A DNA stretch of 64,000 bases from Lonicera japonica (GCA_021464415.1 CM038463.1:2976001-3040000), one strand, 5' to 3'; counted from the first letter of the stretch, positions 1 through 12,335 are shown. Translations and numbers: made by a program. The notes: a model not told the origin generated them from the sequence alone.

Positions 1-119
1 CATTAATCATTTGATTATGATTGATGAGTCTTTTATTCTAGGGGTGGGTATATATCTTTCTTTGTAAAATTAAAATTTATCGATAAAAAGTTGCTCCCAA
101 GCAGTTGCCTCAGGAGTTT

Positions 120-986
120 GAATGTACTCTCATCTTCGACTTAACATTTTAAATTTTACTAATTGTGGATAAATTCTCTTTATTACTTGCTTTGAGCCCA
201 CAAGGAACATTTTTCAGTTTCACCCCAGGAATGCTCATCTCAGTAACAAATTTCTTCTCATCTTTCGTCAATCTTCCTGCAAACGGATACTCAACTAAGG
301 TATTCGGTAAGTCAAGATTATGAATTCCGCATATTATTTTTAAATTCTATTTATCCTTGCCGATACTCAAACCACATAGTGCAAATAGACAATTACACTT
401 CTTCGTGGCATTATCTCTTTTTCTAGGTACATATTTTTGTGGTCAGTTATCACGAGGTACCCCTATTTTTTCACAACCCAAAATTACCCGTGGCCTTTTT
501 TTACTAGTACCTCAGTCAGATTTTCGGGTAACTACTATAGTTTTAACCCCTCTTCCTTTTTGTTGAGCATAGTCAACTAAACTTTTCCGAGAATTAAATA
601 CCTACAAAATAAATTAAACAAATATTAGTTGCTATTATATTGTTATTAAATAGTTACTACATGGTACTAAAGTATTATGTACTTACTTCGTCTGTTGTAA
701 AAATGTTACTCATGTCAACTGCTTTCCCTGTATCATAATCATCATTATTAGCCTCTTTTTTATTAGCATGCTTAACAATTTCGTCTCCACCATTAGAATA
801 AAGATCAACACAATTTCTTTGAGAAAGAGGCTCTTCTACTATATGATCTTCTTCAACATCACCAAGCTTATAAGTAAGATCCTTTAGACTCTCTTCTTTA
901 ACAATATGCTCGATACATTTGAAAATATAAGCCGGTTTAGGAGCTTGTTGTAATTGTATTGTCGTGAAATCATTTTTTTTAAACAT
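120..986 (-). pseudogene. FAR1/MuDR-like transposase fragment, two exons, four in-frame stops
   Basis: Relic of the FAR1-type DNA-binding region found in FAR1/FHY3 proteins and MULE transposases. Exon 1 is 687-986 (100 codons from an ATG, acidic, unrecognised). It ends GAA|GTAAGT; the intron is 602-686, with acceptor TTTTGTAG. Exon 2 starts at 601 in the same phase and reads VFNSRKSLVDYAQQKG, then a basic block KKRPRVILGCEK, then a Cys-rich block TKKCNC, a degenerate CGIHNLD where HNH is usual, and FAGRLTKDEKKFV. The C, C, H spacing fits the family's WRKY-like zinc fold. In-frame stops follow KSD, RDN, KDK and STISKI, so it is not functional. The catalytic DDE domain is not in the window and may lie to the left of position 1. 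Splice phase and motif order are read directly; the transposase rather than host FAR1 origin is inferred from decay and context. Confidence 0.75.
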
Positions 987-1029
987 TAATATATCTCCCC
1001 ATATGCTAGATTGAAGTGATAAATCCTGA

Positions 1030-1450
1030 AATTATATGCAAAGTTTGTTTTGGCTCAGTTTACTTTGGGAGAGTTAAATGTGTTTGTACGCACTCGCTTA
1101 TCTTGAGGTGAATGTGTTTGTATACACTCGCTTATCTTGAGGTGACTGCATTTGTACACACACATTACTTGGGCTCTGTCCTCTATGTGGAATGTTTTTC
1201 AAATTAAGTTCACCTAATAAGAGGTGATTGCATTCACAAAGACTCGTCTCACATGGGATGAGTATGTTCTTAATCACTCGCCTAACATAAAGTAATGGAG
1301 TGCTGATTGCACTGGAGTGTTTTCTAAGTTAGGCTTACTTCACTTAATGATAAGTGAGTGAAATAACATACACTCGTCTCACATGGGGTGAGTGTGTCAG
1401 TACACACTCACCTTATTTAGGGAGAGTTCTAACTATATTACTCTCCTTAT
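1030..1450. repeat. degenerate minisatellite with short palindromes
   Basis: Diverged repeats of about 30-45 bp built on gtgtttgtayrcactcgctt and cactcgtctcacatggggtgag. The clearest adjacent copies start near 1079 and 1110. Several form small hairpins, for example GTGAGTGTGT and ACACACTCAC around 1398-1424. It lies just upstream (minus-strand sense) of the transposase relic. Confidence 0.55.
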
Positions 1451-2406
1451 ATAAACCGAGTCAAGCCTTGGACAAAACCCATTTTATACTCTATTTTAGA
1501 GATTACATCTTTGTTTCAATTTGAATGATGTATGAAAGCTTATATTCACATTAATATACCAATAATAATAATTATACTACCTCTTTGGCTTCATCTTGGA
1601 GTGAAATTTCACCACTAATTTTTTCTTGAACTTTTTCTTTTTCTACCATCTCATGAACAATGTTTCTTCTTTATCATAATCCAAGCTTCAAACTACCCAC
1701 CAATAATGTTTATACTTCGATTTGGTTTAGTTTTCTTGATTTTGAGAGCTTAAATGATAAAGAAGTGTGTCTATTCTCTCTCTCTCTCTTGTTTTACTTG
1801 AAGCAATAAGTACGTGATTGTGAATTGGGAAAAATATGAGATATATATTTGATTATTTGAATTAATGTTAGATTAATTTATTAAAAATTGAATAAATAAA
1901 TAAATTAATGTTTATAATAATTGGGTAAATAATTTAAGTGAGAGTTAAATAAGAGTGTATTTGTGATAAAAAAGTAAAGTGTTAAAATATATTTTTTATT
2001 AAATTATAAATAATAGTATTAATGACAAGAACGGAGGGTGTAAACAATACCAAAAAAACAAAAAAAAAGCCACCTATCATTGGTCAAGCGTGTAGTAAAT
2101 GTGAAATTAAAAAATCTGAAAATTAGGGCTAAAGATTAGATTTTTTATTTTTTTTCATATTTGAGTAGTAAGTATATCAAACAGCGAAAGCCCCAAAGCC
2201 TCATCTCTCTCCCTCCCGTGCGGCTACGGGACTCGCTTGCTCTCGCATAAACCTTATCATCATCCAACATAATAATCTCCTCTCTCGCTACGCTTCTTCA
2301 ATCTCTCTCCTAATCCCAATTTCTCATCTTCACAAACTCAAAACCCTAATCTTATACCTCAGCCCCCTACCCTTCTCCATACCCTCCGTTAGGGCTTTTA
2401 ATCACC
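1451..2406. other. intergenic region and TOC159 upstream/leader
   Basis: AT-rich with no gene seen from 1451 to about 2150. From about 2180 to 2406 the sequence becomes CT-rich (ctctctccctccc near 2204), which resembles a plant 5' leader or Y-patch promoter. I see no convincing TATA box. No upstream ATG-led frame of note precedes the TOC159 start. Confidence 0.4.
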
Positions 2407-5400
2407 ATGGACTCGAAGGAAACGCCATCTTCAGGTTCTTCTCCTATCAAAATTTCTTCCTTTTCTGATTCTGCTACCGGAAATGTCACAAAAACCAATG
2501 CTTTGAACACTGATGATGTTAAATTCAGTAATAAAGATCCTAGCAGCAGTGACAGTATTAGTAGTATTGCCAGTAGTGATGACGTGGGCTTTCTGAGCGG
2601 TGAAGAGGAATTTGAAACAACGCCAGTTGTAGCTGAAACCCTAGAGAAGGGCATTGAAGAAGAGGTGGTGGATGGTTCTGGTGGTTCTTCGGAGTTTCCG
2701 ATGCCAATTGAGGATGTCAAAAATGATAAGTTTTTGAAGGGTGCAGAAGAAGAGCCTAGTGTTTTTGTTGAAGGATTGGGGTCGAGTTCGATTCTTCGAA
2801 ACGGTAGTAGTGATTTGAAGGAGGTAATTGGAGGGGAGGGGAAGCCAGGTAATTTTAACTTAAACTCGAATTCCCTTGGGGGAGATAAGCTGGCGGAATT
2901 TTCAGAAATGGATGAGGTAGTGGGGGAAAGTAAATTAAAGGACGAGGTGGTTGAGGAGGATAAGAAGATTGAAGTTTTGAGTGCTGATAGTTCTGTTCTT
3001 GCATCTGATGCAAAACATGTTAGTGACGTGGAGGATAAAAAGATTGAGGGTTTGAACAGCGAAAATTCTGCTGCTGCATCCAAGGCTAGAGAGGTTAGGG
3101 ATGTGGTTGAGGAAAGTGCTATTGGTACAGTTAATCCTGAGATTGTGGCTGTTGGTGGGCAGGTTGAAGGAACTGAGGAAGCTGATGGCAATACAGGCTC
3201 TAAGTTGGTTGACACAGGTAGTTCGAAATCTACCTCTGAAGGAGAGTCGATTGTGCAGGCTTTACAGGTTGATTTACCAACTCCTGCAGTGGCTGTTGTT
3301 GGGCAGGTGGAGGAAAAGAAGGAAGCCGATGAGAATACAGACTCGAAGTTGGTTTATGCAGATAGTTCGAAATCCACCCTGAAGGGGAATCTATTGTGGA
3401 AGCTATACATGTTGATTTGCCAGCTCCCAGAGGGGCCGTTGTTGGGCAGGTTGAAGAGAATGAGGAAAGTTATAGGAATAAAGACTCTAAGTTGGTTGAA
3501 GAAGATGCCACACAATTTACCCCTGAAGGAGAGTCTACTGTGGAAGCTATAAATGCTGATTTGCCAGCTCCTGGAGCGGCCATTGTTGGGCAGGTTGAAG
3601 AGAATGAGGAAGCTGATGGGAATAAAGACTCTAAGTTGGTCAAAGAAGATGCTGCAAAATTTACCCCTGAGGTAGAGTCTATCGCGGAAGCCTTACATGT
3701 TGATTTGCCATCTCCTAGAGTGGCTGTTGTTGCCCAGATAGAAGAAACCAAGGAAGTTGAAGGAAATATTGCATTGAATAATGGGTCTGATCAAACAAAC
3801 GAGGAAGTTGATGTGAATACGACATTGAGTAATGGGTCTGATCAAACAAGCCATGGAGCAGCTGTTGATTTTGAGAAGAAATCTGAACCTCCTAACAACA
3901 AAAATGTTGAAACCACAAAACAGGAGCCTGTAGAACCAAAGGTTGCTGGGGATGGATTAGGGAACTTAGCTGATGCAAATGGAAGTGTTCAGTCTGGTGG
4001 GGTAGAAGTTGTATCTGCTGAAGAACCAAGTTCAATCCTAAACCGACAAGTAATGTTGGCTGAGGATATGGCTGAAAATGACACTGATGAAGAACGTGGC
4101 TCAGGTTTTGATGATGACGATACTGAAGGGTTGATCTTTGGAAGCTCCGAAGCTTCTAGACAATTTATTGAGGAGTTGGAACATGGATCAGGTGGCAATT
4201 CACATTCTGGTGCAGGCAGTTCTCGTGATCATTCACAGAGAATCGATGGCCAGATTGCAACGGATTCCGATGAAGAAGTGGACACAGATGAAGAGGGAGA
4301 TGGGAAAGAGTTGTTTGATTCAGCTGCTTTGGCTGCTCTGTTGAAAGCGGCAACAGGTGGTGGATCAGAAAATGGCAATATCACGCTAACCTCCCAAGAT
4401 GGATCCAGGCTTTTCACAGTCGAACGTCCTGCTGGTTTGGGATCTTCACTCCAGTCTCTCAAACCTGCTTCCCGACCAAACCGCTCCAGCCTTTTTACTA
4501 CTCCTGGTATTACGAGTGGCGGAGAATCTGATAACAACTTGAGTGAAGAAGACAAGAAGAAGCTCGAAAAGTTACAGTCAATCAGGGTGAAATTCTTGAG
4601 GCTTGTGCACCGATTAGGGCTTTCTGTGGAGGAATCTGTTGCAGCACAGGTTCTGTACCGGCTGGCACTTGTTGCAGGAAGACAAACTGGTCAACTCTTT
4701 AGCCTCGATGCTGCAAAGAGGACCGCTATGGATCTTGAAGTGGAGGGGAAAGAGGACTTGGACTTCGCTGTAAACATCCTGGTTCTTGGGAAATCTGGGG
4801 TTGGTAAGAGTGCTACCATAAATTCGATTTTCGGGGAAGAGAAGGCTCTAATTAATGCATTTGAACCTGCCACAACTACTGTGAAAGAGATTAGTGGTGT
4901 GGTGGATGGAGTTAAGATTCGGGTCTTTGATACACCCGGTCTCAGGTCTTCGGCTATGGAACAGGCTTTCAACCGCAATGTATTGTCTTCTGTAAAGAAG
5001 TTCACAAAGAAATGTCCTCCAGATATTGTCTTCTATGTGGATCGTTTGGATGCCCAAACCCGAGATCTTAATGACTTGCCCCTTTTAAGGATGATAACAA
5101 GTTCTCTTGGACCGTCTATTTGGCGAAGTGCCATAGTCACTCTTACCCATGCTGCTTCCGCACCTCCTGATGGACCGTCTGGTTCCCCTTTGAGTTATGA
5201 CGTGTTTGTCACCCAAAGGTCCCATGTTGTTCAGCAATCTATTGGGCAAGCCATTGGCGATCTGCGTATGATGAGCCCAAGTTTGATGAATCCAGTCACC
5301 CTTGTTGAGAACCATCCCTCATGTAGAAAGAACAGAGAAGGCCAAAAGGTACTCCCTAATGGCCAAAGTTGGAGACCACAATTGCTGCTGCTATCCTATT

Positions 5401-6695
5401 CTATGAAGATCTTAGCAGAAGCAAATTCTGTCTCTAAACCCCAAGATCCATTTGACCACCGCAAGCTCTTTGGGTTCCGTGTTCGTTCACCACCTCTTCC
5501 GTACATGCTGTCTTCGATGTTGCAATCTCGTGCACACCCGAAACTCTCCTCTGAACAAGGTGGTGAGGATTCCGATGTTGACTTGGCTGACTTCTCTGAT
5601 TCTGACAAAGAAGAGGATGAAGATGATTACGATCAGCTCCCACCATTCAAACCTCTTAAGAAAGTTCAACTTGCCAAACTTAGCAATGAGCAGAAGAAGG
5701 CTTATTTCGAAGAGTACGACTATCGAGTGAAGCTTCTTCAGAAGAAGCAGTGGAAAGAGGAGTTGAAAAGGATGAGAGAGATGAAAAAGAGAGGCAAGGA
5801 TTCTGTAACGGATGCTGCGTTCATGGAAGAAGATGGTGATCCAGGTGCAGCAGCTCCAGTGTCAGTTCCTTTACCTGACATGGTTCTGCCACCTTCATTT
5901 GATGGTGATAATGCCTCACACCGATACCGGTTCTTGGAGCCGACTTCCCAGTTTCTAGCTAGGCCGGTTCTTGATACCCATGGGTGGGACCATGACTGTG
6001 GATATGATGGTGTTAATGTCGAACAAAGTCTAGCCATTGCCAGTCGTTTTCCTGCAGTGGTTGCTGTTCAAGTCACAAAGGATAAGAAAGAGTTTAATTT
6101 CAATTTGGACTCCTCGATTGCGGCCAAGCATGGGGAGAATGGTTCAACCATGGCTGGCTTTGATATTCAACCAATTGGCAAGCAACTCGCCTACATTGTA
6201 AGGGGTGAAACCAAGTTCAAAATTTTGAAGAAGAACAAAACTGCTGCTGGGGTCACTGTTACATTCTTGGGTGAAAATGTCGCCACTGGGTTCAAGGTTG
6301 AGGATCAGGTTGTTTTGGGGAAACAGTATGTGTTGGTTGGTAGTGCCGGTACCGTCCGATCGCAGCAAGATGCAGCCTATGGAGCGAATATCGAGGTGCA
6401 GCGCAGGGAACTGGATTATCCAATTGGTCAGGTTCAATCCACATTTGGGTTGTCGATAATAAAGTGGAGAGGGGACTTGGCATTAGGGTTCAACAGTCTA
6501 GCTCAGTTCTCTGTTGGTCGAGGGTCGAAAGTAGCGGTTAGAGCTGGAATAAACAACAAACTCAGCGGACAGATCACTGTAAAGACAAGCAGTTCAGAAC
6601 ATCTTTCTCTCGCATTGGCGGGTTTCATTCCTACTGCACTTGCCATCTACAAGAAGATCCGGTCTGGTGTTAACGAGAAGTACTCAATCTACTGA
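2407..6695 (+). CDS. TOC159: TOC159 chloroplast protein import receptor, with a 1-base frameshift at about 3377-3379
   Basis: GTPase receptor of the TOC complex in the outer plastid envelope that recognises transit peptides of imported preproteins. With the missing base counted, the protein would be 1429 residues (Arabidopsis TOC159 is about 1500). The order is a long acidic A-domain with 48-residue repeats (nt 3130-3760), a GTPase domain with P-loop GKSGVGKSAT (4788-4817) and DTPGL (4929-4943), then the M-domain with an acidic patch at 5560-5630 and a Lys-rich segment at 5730-5810, ending at TGA 6693-6695. The start at 2407 sits in a good plant context (caccATGGac). The frame changes inside a C run, CCC at 3377-3379, where the sister repeats have CCCC. 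Downstream, 1099 codons are open from ATG 3396. Either the gene is newly damaged, or this is a sequence error, or translation starts downstream. The length and acidity of the A-domain favour TOC159 over TOC132/120. No intron is seen. Confidence 0.9.
3130..3765 (+). repeat. 144-bp tandem repeats within the TOC159 acidic domain
   Basis: Five diverged copies encode the core VVGQVEENEEADGNKDSKLV. The cag of the GQV block lies at 3160, 3304, 3447, 3591 and 3735, giving intervals of 144, 143, 144 and 144 bp. The one short interval holds the frameshift. Confidence 0.95.
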
Positions 6696-8657
6696 ATCTT
6701 GTTTCGTTTCGGGCTCCAGTTCAGTTCATATTTTGGTTGGCTTCGTGAAGTAGATCATAGTTAATTGTCCTGTTATTTTATTTGAATAATGCTCATCTTT
6801 TTATTCTGTTTAGAACTGCTGCCAGTATTAGGTTCATGTTATTTTTTGACTTTATTGAGAATCAGATGGATGCAAGACGGCATATAGCAGTTTCATTATT
6901 TTTGTATCTCTACGTCATAAATGCAAAAAAGGTGTTCATGCCTTATTTTTCTGTTTGTTGGAAGTTATCACCCTGTGCCTGTTGTACGTAATGGTAACTT
7001 GTTTACACACTGTAATCATTTTAATGTGTTTCCTTGCTTGAGAATTTTGGCATGTATAGATTATTTTGCTCTGGAAAATGTTTATACTTGTTTGTGGGAA
7101 GATACCATGGGAAATTGGCTTCTTGGTTGAAGTTCATGGTACGTACAGTTTGATGATACTATGTAAAAAATGTACTTTCGTCTGTCTTCTTTCACTTCCC
7201 TTTTTTGTTATCCTCTGAGCAATCAGTTCCATCTAATTCCCTGTCTCATTTTCACTCTTTTATATTTGGTTTTGGGTGCTCAAAGGATAAATGGCTGAAA
7301 GAAAATAATTGGAATCTATAACCGTGATTTGCTTTTCCATCTTGGTTAGGTTCAAATTTGTGATTTGCTTTTCCATCTTGGTTAGGTTCAAATTTGCTCG
7401 GCGCATGCCCTTTTTTCAATTTCAGTTGTTTTCTTCAGGTCTTCAGTAATTGGAATTGATAGCAGAGGGTAATAAAGTAAAAATGCACCTGATAAGCATA
7501 GTGAAGTTATTTTTCCTCTGAAAAACTATTTTCTATTTAATGGCACATTAATGGCTCTTTTGTTTTGGAATGATTTTTCTGGATGACATTGTTCATTTAC
7601 TCTTAGTATTTTTCCTGGTGTTTATCTCCTGTATTTTTGTAGATGAGGAGGAAGAATATAGATTGAGCTGAGATCGCAGGCTTTACTGAGCTGATCTTCA
7701 GATTCATTTGAATTATTCAACCGATCAAATCTTCTTCGTTTTGTTTTTCTGTAGTTGTAGAGTTTATGTATTTATTTGGGTGCTTAAAGAAGGATACTTG
7801 CAGTTTTGAGTGTTCAAAGGACCTGAGACTTCTTGGTAGCCAATCCAAAGGGCATCCCACTGTTCAAGGAAAATAAGCTAAAGTTCTTGAAATTAGTGAC
7901 TATATGTTCGAAGTCCTTGATTGGTGAAATTTGCTTAAATGAATTCATATTCCTCAGTTGAGCAGAGGAATTTCTAAAGGGAAAACAAAGGTGCTGCATG
8001 TCCTAGTGCCTTTTTTGTTTTTGATCGAAGTAGCTTATAGTTATTCTTTCAATCAAGTATTAGTTTGCAGTTACTTTTTCGCAAATTTTTAGATGAGCAG
8101 ATAATGTTTTGTTATCTTCTGCAGCAACAGAATGGGACCTATATTCGTTATCACAAGGTCGACCCAAAGCCATCACATGAATGACAAAATAGGAGTAACT
8201 ACTGCATCATTATGTATTTGTGAAGGTATTGCAAAGGACCTTGCATAATCATGAAAGGTTTATTCCTCTCTTTCCTTCCTTTTTTTTCATTGAGAAATGA
8301 GGAAAAGGTTGTTCCAAATTTTAGGGAGTGAAGTTATATTCTTTTCAACATGTCACGTTTAATGCTTGTTTGAAATTTCTTTTCATGATGAATAGATTGA
8401 AGGTCAATGCCTTTTAGGTGCAGAACATTGATAAAGATAAATGATTTCCCTTAGGAGGTCAGTCTCTTTTTGTCTTCTGTGATGAATGTATAAACGTGCG
8501 GTTTAAGTATTCAGTGAAGTATTTGTTGATCTTTATCATTTCACTCAACCTCTAGCCTTTCTACACTCTTTTTTCTGGTTTAATACCACTTGTGCTTTAG
8601 TTATCAGAAGCAGCAATTAAGCATATTCCCTCAATTTTCCTTTTAGATACTTATATA
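6696..8657. other. TOC159 3' flank, no gene recognised
   Basis: T-rich non-coding sequence, presumably the 3' UTR followed by intergenic DNA. It includes a 36-bp tandem duplication (gtgatttgcttttccatctt...) at about 7324-7395. Short ORFs here have no recognisable family. Confidence 0.5.
7324..7395. repeat. 36-bp tandem duplication
   Basis: Two near-identical copies start at 7324 and 7360 (gtgatttgcttttccatc...). Confidence 0.85.
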
Positions 8658-8860
8658 CTCCCTCCATTCCACTTCATCCCAAATTAAGGGCATATTATTC
8701 TTTTTTGGGTTGTCTTAAATTAGAAGTTCAATTTTCCTTTTAGGACGTAATCAATACACCACATTTCACAATACCGAACATGATTAGTTTGAAAGTATTG
8801 CAATGCTTAGAAAGAAAAAAAGCCAAAGTGGATTCTTAATTTGGAATGGTGGGAATGTTG
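8658..8860. mobile_element. Stowaway-like MITE, degenerate
   Basis: Begins CTCCCTCCATTCCACTTC after a TA, and ends with an imperfect inverted copy (cttaatttggaatggtggga) before another TA. About 203 bp. The CTCCCTCC terminus and TA target site match the Stowaway/mariner MITE pattern. The termini are only partly complementary, so the boundaries are approximate. Confidence 0.55.
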
Positions 8861-10623
8861 TATATAACTATATATACCAGTTTTGAGTAAAATAATTAGT
8901 TTGATATATGTAGCTTAAATGCAAATGTTTTGCATTTGACTAGGGAGATCCTTGTTTCAAACTTCTTTGATTACAGTTTATTATAGTAAAAGGCCATTTG
9001 GGCTTCGGGTTCTTTGAAAATAAAATATTTTTTTAGTACTTTAAACCTCAATTTTATTTTAACTAATTAAATTTCGATTTTGAAAGACTACAGTTTTTGA
9101 CTTGGTCTTTCTGATCGTTGGAAGTGGTTGGAGTACGTGCGTTATTCACTCCACGTTATCTTTTTTTTGTTGAGATTTTTTTTTTGTAAAGGATTTTTAC
9201 TTTTCAGAAGAGACTTGCTGAAAAACCATTCGTCGTTTTTTTCTTCGTTTTTTTCTTTGGCGTATTTTGAGTTTTTCGAAGGGTTCTACCGTTGGCAATA
9301 TTAGGTAGATTGCCTTGTTTGTTAAATCCTGTGGAGGGTTTTGCTCTTGAAGCCTGTCAGTTTTAATAGCAGCGGACAATTTTCATGTTAGGATATTGTG
9401 TCTACACAAGCAATTTTGTTGTAGTAGTGGCATGATGGTCTGTGTTTTGTAATTTGAGTTCCTTTCACGTATGATGAAGTTGACCCAATTTTCTGTTCTC
9501 CTAATAGTGATCTATCTGAATAATCAAAAGCAGAGGAGGGTGGTTACCTTAATTTCCAAACGCTTAAATTAGATAATTTACAATTTAAATAATTCACAAA
9601 TTAAATAATTATTAATAATTTAATTTGTAAATTGGAAGACAATCAAACGAACTTAATGATTACCTTAATTCCCAAATGTGTACTCCCAATTTAAGGGTGC
9701 TTACGCGGATTTAACCTTAATTCCCAAATGTGTACTCCTAATTTAAGGGTCTTACGCAGATTTAAGGTTGTGCATTGTCATTCTGATATATGTATATATA
9801 TATATATATATATTTCAATTTATAAACTTGTACAAGCTATTCTAAACACTTATAAACCCAATCCTATATCATTCTTTTAGTATATCTGTCTTCGAGAAGC
9901 GCAAGAGGAAGATTTAAATTCTCAATTCATGAACAAGTGCCTCTCCTCTCCTCTTATTCGAGAAAATCTATGTTTTGAAGAGAAGATTTAATTCAATAAC
10001 GAGGAGAATTTGATTAAACCCCTCACCATTATTTCTCCCATCAATTATATACTGTCAAAATACTTTGACGTGCATAATGAAAATAAAACCCCCCGACACT
10101 ACATGCAACTCCTTTGTTGCTTAGCCACAAATAGTTTGATTCGGTCTGATTTTATAGTATATAAATCTATACTGGTGTTGAATATTAGACAATAGACGTT
10201 AAAATTAAATTCGACTAAGTTGCTTATTGTATAGCCAATAATCGTGGTTTTTGAAGTTGCTTTGGATCCTTTAGCCACACATTGTTGTGGAACCCCTAGC
10301 CAAACAAGATCATTTTCAACGGTAAACGAAATTGGCTAAGAAGTCTCTATGCATTTCACTATTCACAAAATACTCCCACATAAAGAAAATTACGAGCAGC
10401 AATTAGACAAACTATGTTACCAAATATCCAAGCTCTTTAGCAAAGTTCATAATACTTTATCCTTCATTTCCAAGACAAAGCCAAAAAATAAAAAAAAAAA
10501 AGCCTCCTAATATAACAAAACATTACGTACAAGTGAGCACAACGTCAATCCGTGAACACACACCCTTTTCAGCCCAAGATTACAAAATCTGCCCAACCTT
10601 CTGTAGTATTTCACACATAACTT
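8861..10623. other. AT-rich intergenic region
   Basis: No gene seen. It holds a 52-bp tandem duplication (ccttaattcccaaatgtg starting at 9663 and 9715) and a (TA)n microsatellite at about 9787-9811. Confidence 0.5.
9663..9768. repeat. 52-bp tandem duplication
   Basis: Copies start at 9663 and 9715 and end in acgcrgattta, with one indel between them. Confidence 0.8.
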
Positions 10624-12161
10624 TCATTGTTCCACCACCACAGCTTCCCCATGGATGACTACACTTGGCTCATTCTCAGCCCCTTCGAACACCTTCGAGA
10701 TCTTCTCAATTGGCACCAGAGGCAGATAATACGAAACCGTGTACCCCCTCTCAGCTGTGACAACCACCGCCTGATTGTACTTTTCCGACCAGTAAGCCGC
10801 TGTTGGAACCACAATGTGAGCCACCTGAGGGAACAGGGGCAGCTTATTGAGCGACCACCAAGCTGAGACTGCGTATCGTTCGGCTACCGGCTCGTATTTC
10901 TTATACAATTCTTTCGCCGTTGGCTCGTACTTTGTGTACACCATCTTGGCTATGTTAGTAGCCGTGTCCACCACGCCGGTGGTGTGTACCTCCGAAGCCA
11001 CCGATCGAGTCACCTCCCAAGCCTTCTGAGCTGCCACGTAGGCTTGGCTCGAAGCCTGCTTTAGTAGGGCGGGCACGTGACGCCCCACCTCATTTATTGA
11101 CTCGTCCACCTGTTGATGACGTGCGTATTTTAAGGGGACTAACATTCGCCTAGTGCATATAGTGTTATTATATTACTAAAGATACGTAATTATTATTTAA
11201 GTTTGTATATTTTCTTTTTTTTTTCTCTTTGCATGAGGTATCCGGGACAACTTTTGCGAACCTCGATTAATCCCCGCTAGTGATATTGCACCGACTAATT
11301 CCCGCTCGCAATATTGCACCGACTAATCCCAACATATTGTTTTATCTTGCGGGGAAATGAACTTGAGTGGTAACCCATGACAACCCATAACAAGATCCTA
11401 GTGGGTGGCATGAGTTCACTAGGCCAACTATGTTGGTTGAATTTGTATATTTTCGGTCCATTTTTTGTAATATATATATATATATATATATATAATTTTT
11501 TTGAATTTGCAAATTCACTCTAAGAGTTTCTTTTATTTTCGTGGAGAACCTAAATTGTTAGTTAATTAGGTTCAAACTTTCTACAGTAAAATTATCATAA
11601 CAAGTCCTTAAACCATAAGAAGTGAACAGTGTGTATAAAATTTCATGTTTAAGGTTCGAATCCAAAGAAAATCATTAATTTTCTATAAAAACGAGACATG
11701 TAGGTTGGAACGAACCTTGCGATCGACGAACTTGAGGAGCTGGAAGGGGACATCGTGGAACTTGTCGTAAACGGGGCCGATAACAGTTTTGACGGTGCCC
11801 TCAACGGCCTGAACACCAGGTTTCAATGGACCAGAGTTCTCTTTAGCGTACTCGTAGAGACTTGAGAAGCAAACGATGAGGTAGATAGCCGATACTTGTG
11901 CAAAATCTAGGTACTTGAGCACCTTCTCCTCATCTTGTTGAACCTTCAATCACAATCACAATCGCAAAAAATTAACAGGATTTAATAACCAAAGTATAGA
12001 ATCTTCTAATGAATATATATATATATATATGTAAACTAAATCGCAGCAGGATCTAAGAGAGTAGTTATCGATCGATGTGTGCTTACCGGTTTCTGGGTTG
12101 GTGATGTGGTTACGGTAGTATTCTCGGTTGGTGTTGGTGGTTTGGCTTCAGATTCCGCCAT
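10624..12161 (-). CDS. REF/SRPP family protein (lipid droplet-associated / stress-related protein), three exons
   Basis: Small rubber particle protein / rubber elongation factor family, whose members coat lipid droplets or rubber particles and are often stress-induced. Exon 1 is 12087-12161 (25 codons), exon 2 is 11716-11943 (76 codons) and exon 3 is 10624-11109 (161 codons plus TGA), giving 262 residues. All junctions are phase 0: CCG|GTAAGC, GAAG|GTTCAAC, AAG|GTTCGT and CAACAG|GTGGAC. The family core is present: YLDFAQVSAIYLIVCFSSLY, then GPLKPGVQAVEGTVKTVIGP, FVDRKVDESINEV across the second junction, then RHVPALLKQASSQAY. The Pro/Thr-rich N-terminus and acidic tail are variable in the family. 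Length and exon pattern look like the Arabidopsis LDAP/SRP genes; which paralogue it is I cannot say. No defect is seen, so it is probably functional. Confidence 0.9.
11471..11494. repeat. (TA)n microsatellite in the second intron
   Basis: An uninterrupted TA run inside intron 2 (11110-11715) of the REF/SRPP gene. Intron 1 (11944-12086) carries a second one near 12010-12030. Confidence 0.9.
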
Positions 12162-12241
12162 TTGTTTAAGAAAGCTCGGGGGAGAAAGAAGGTTTTGGTA
12201 TATAATAAAGTGGTAATAAAGTCGAAACGATAACGAATAAT

Positions 12242-12251
12242 CTTTTTATAG
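12242..12251 (-). promoter_or_regulatory. TATA box of the REF/SRPP gene
   Basis: Minus strand reads CTATAAAAAG, about 80 bp upstream of the ATG at 12161. This predicts a start of transcription near 12215 and a leader of about 50 nt. Confidence 0.65.
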
Positions 12252-12335
12252 ACGGGATTCCCGATCTTATTTAATTTAGAATAATCTAGGTTAGGACTCT
12301 TGTTCAAAAAAAAAAAATTCTAGGTTATGCCTCCG

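Noticed and set aside
675..986. A free-standing 103-codon gene
   Set aside because: Its end runs through a splice donor into an exon of a FAR1/MuDR-like relic, so it is exon 1 of that relic.
2367..3215. A 282-codon minus-strand ORF opposite TOC159
   Set aside because: It is a shadow of the acidic, Ser/Glu-rich coding strand, giving a Ser/Leu-rich frame without family features.
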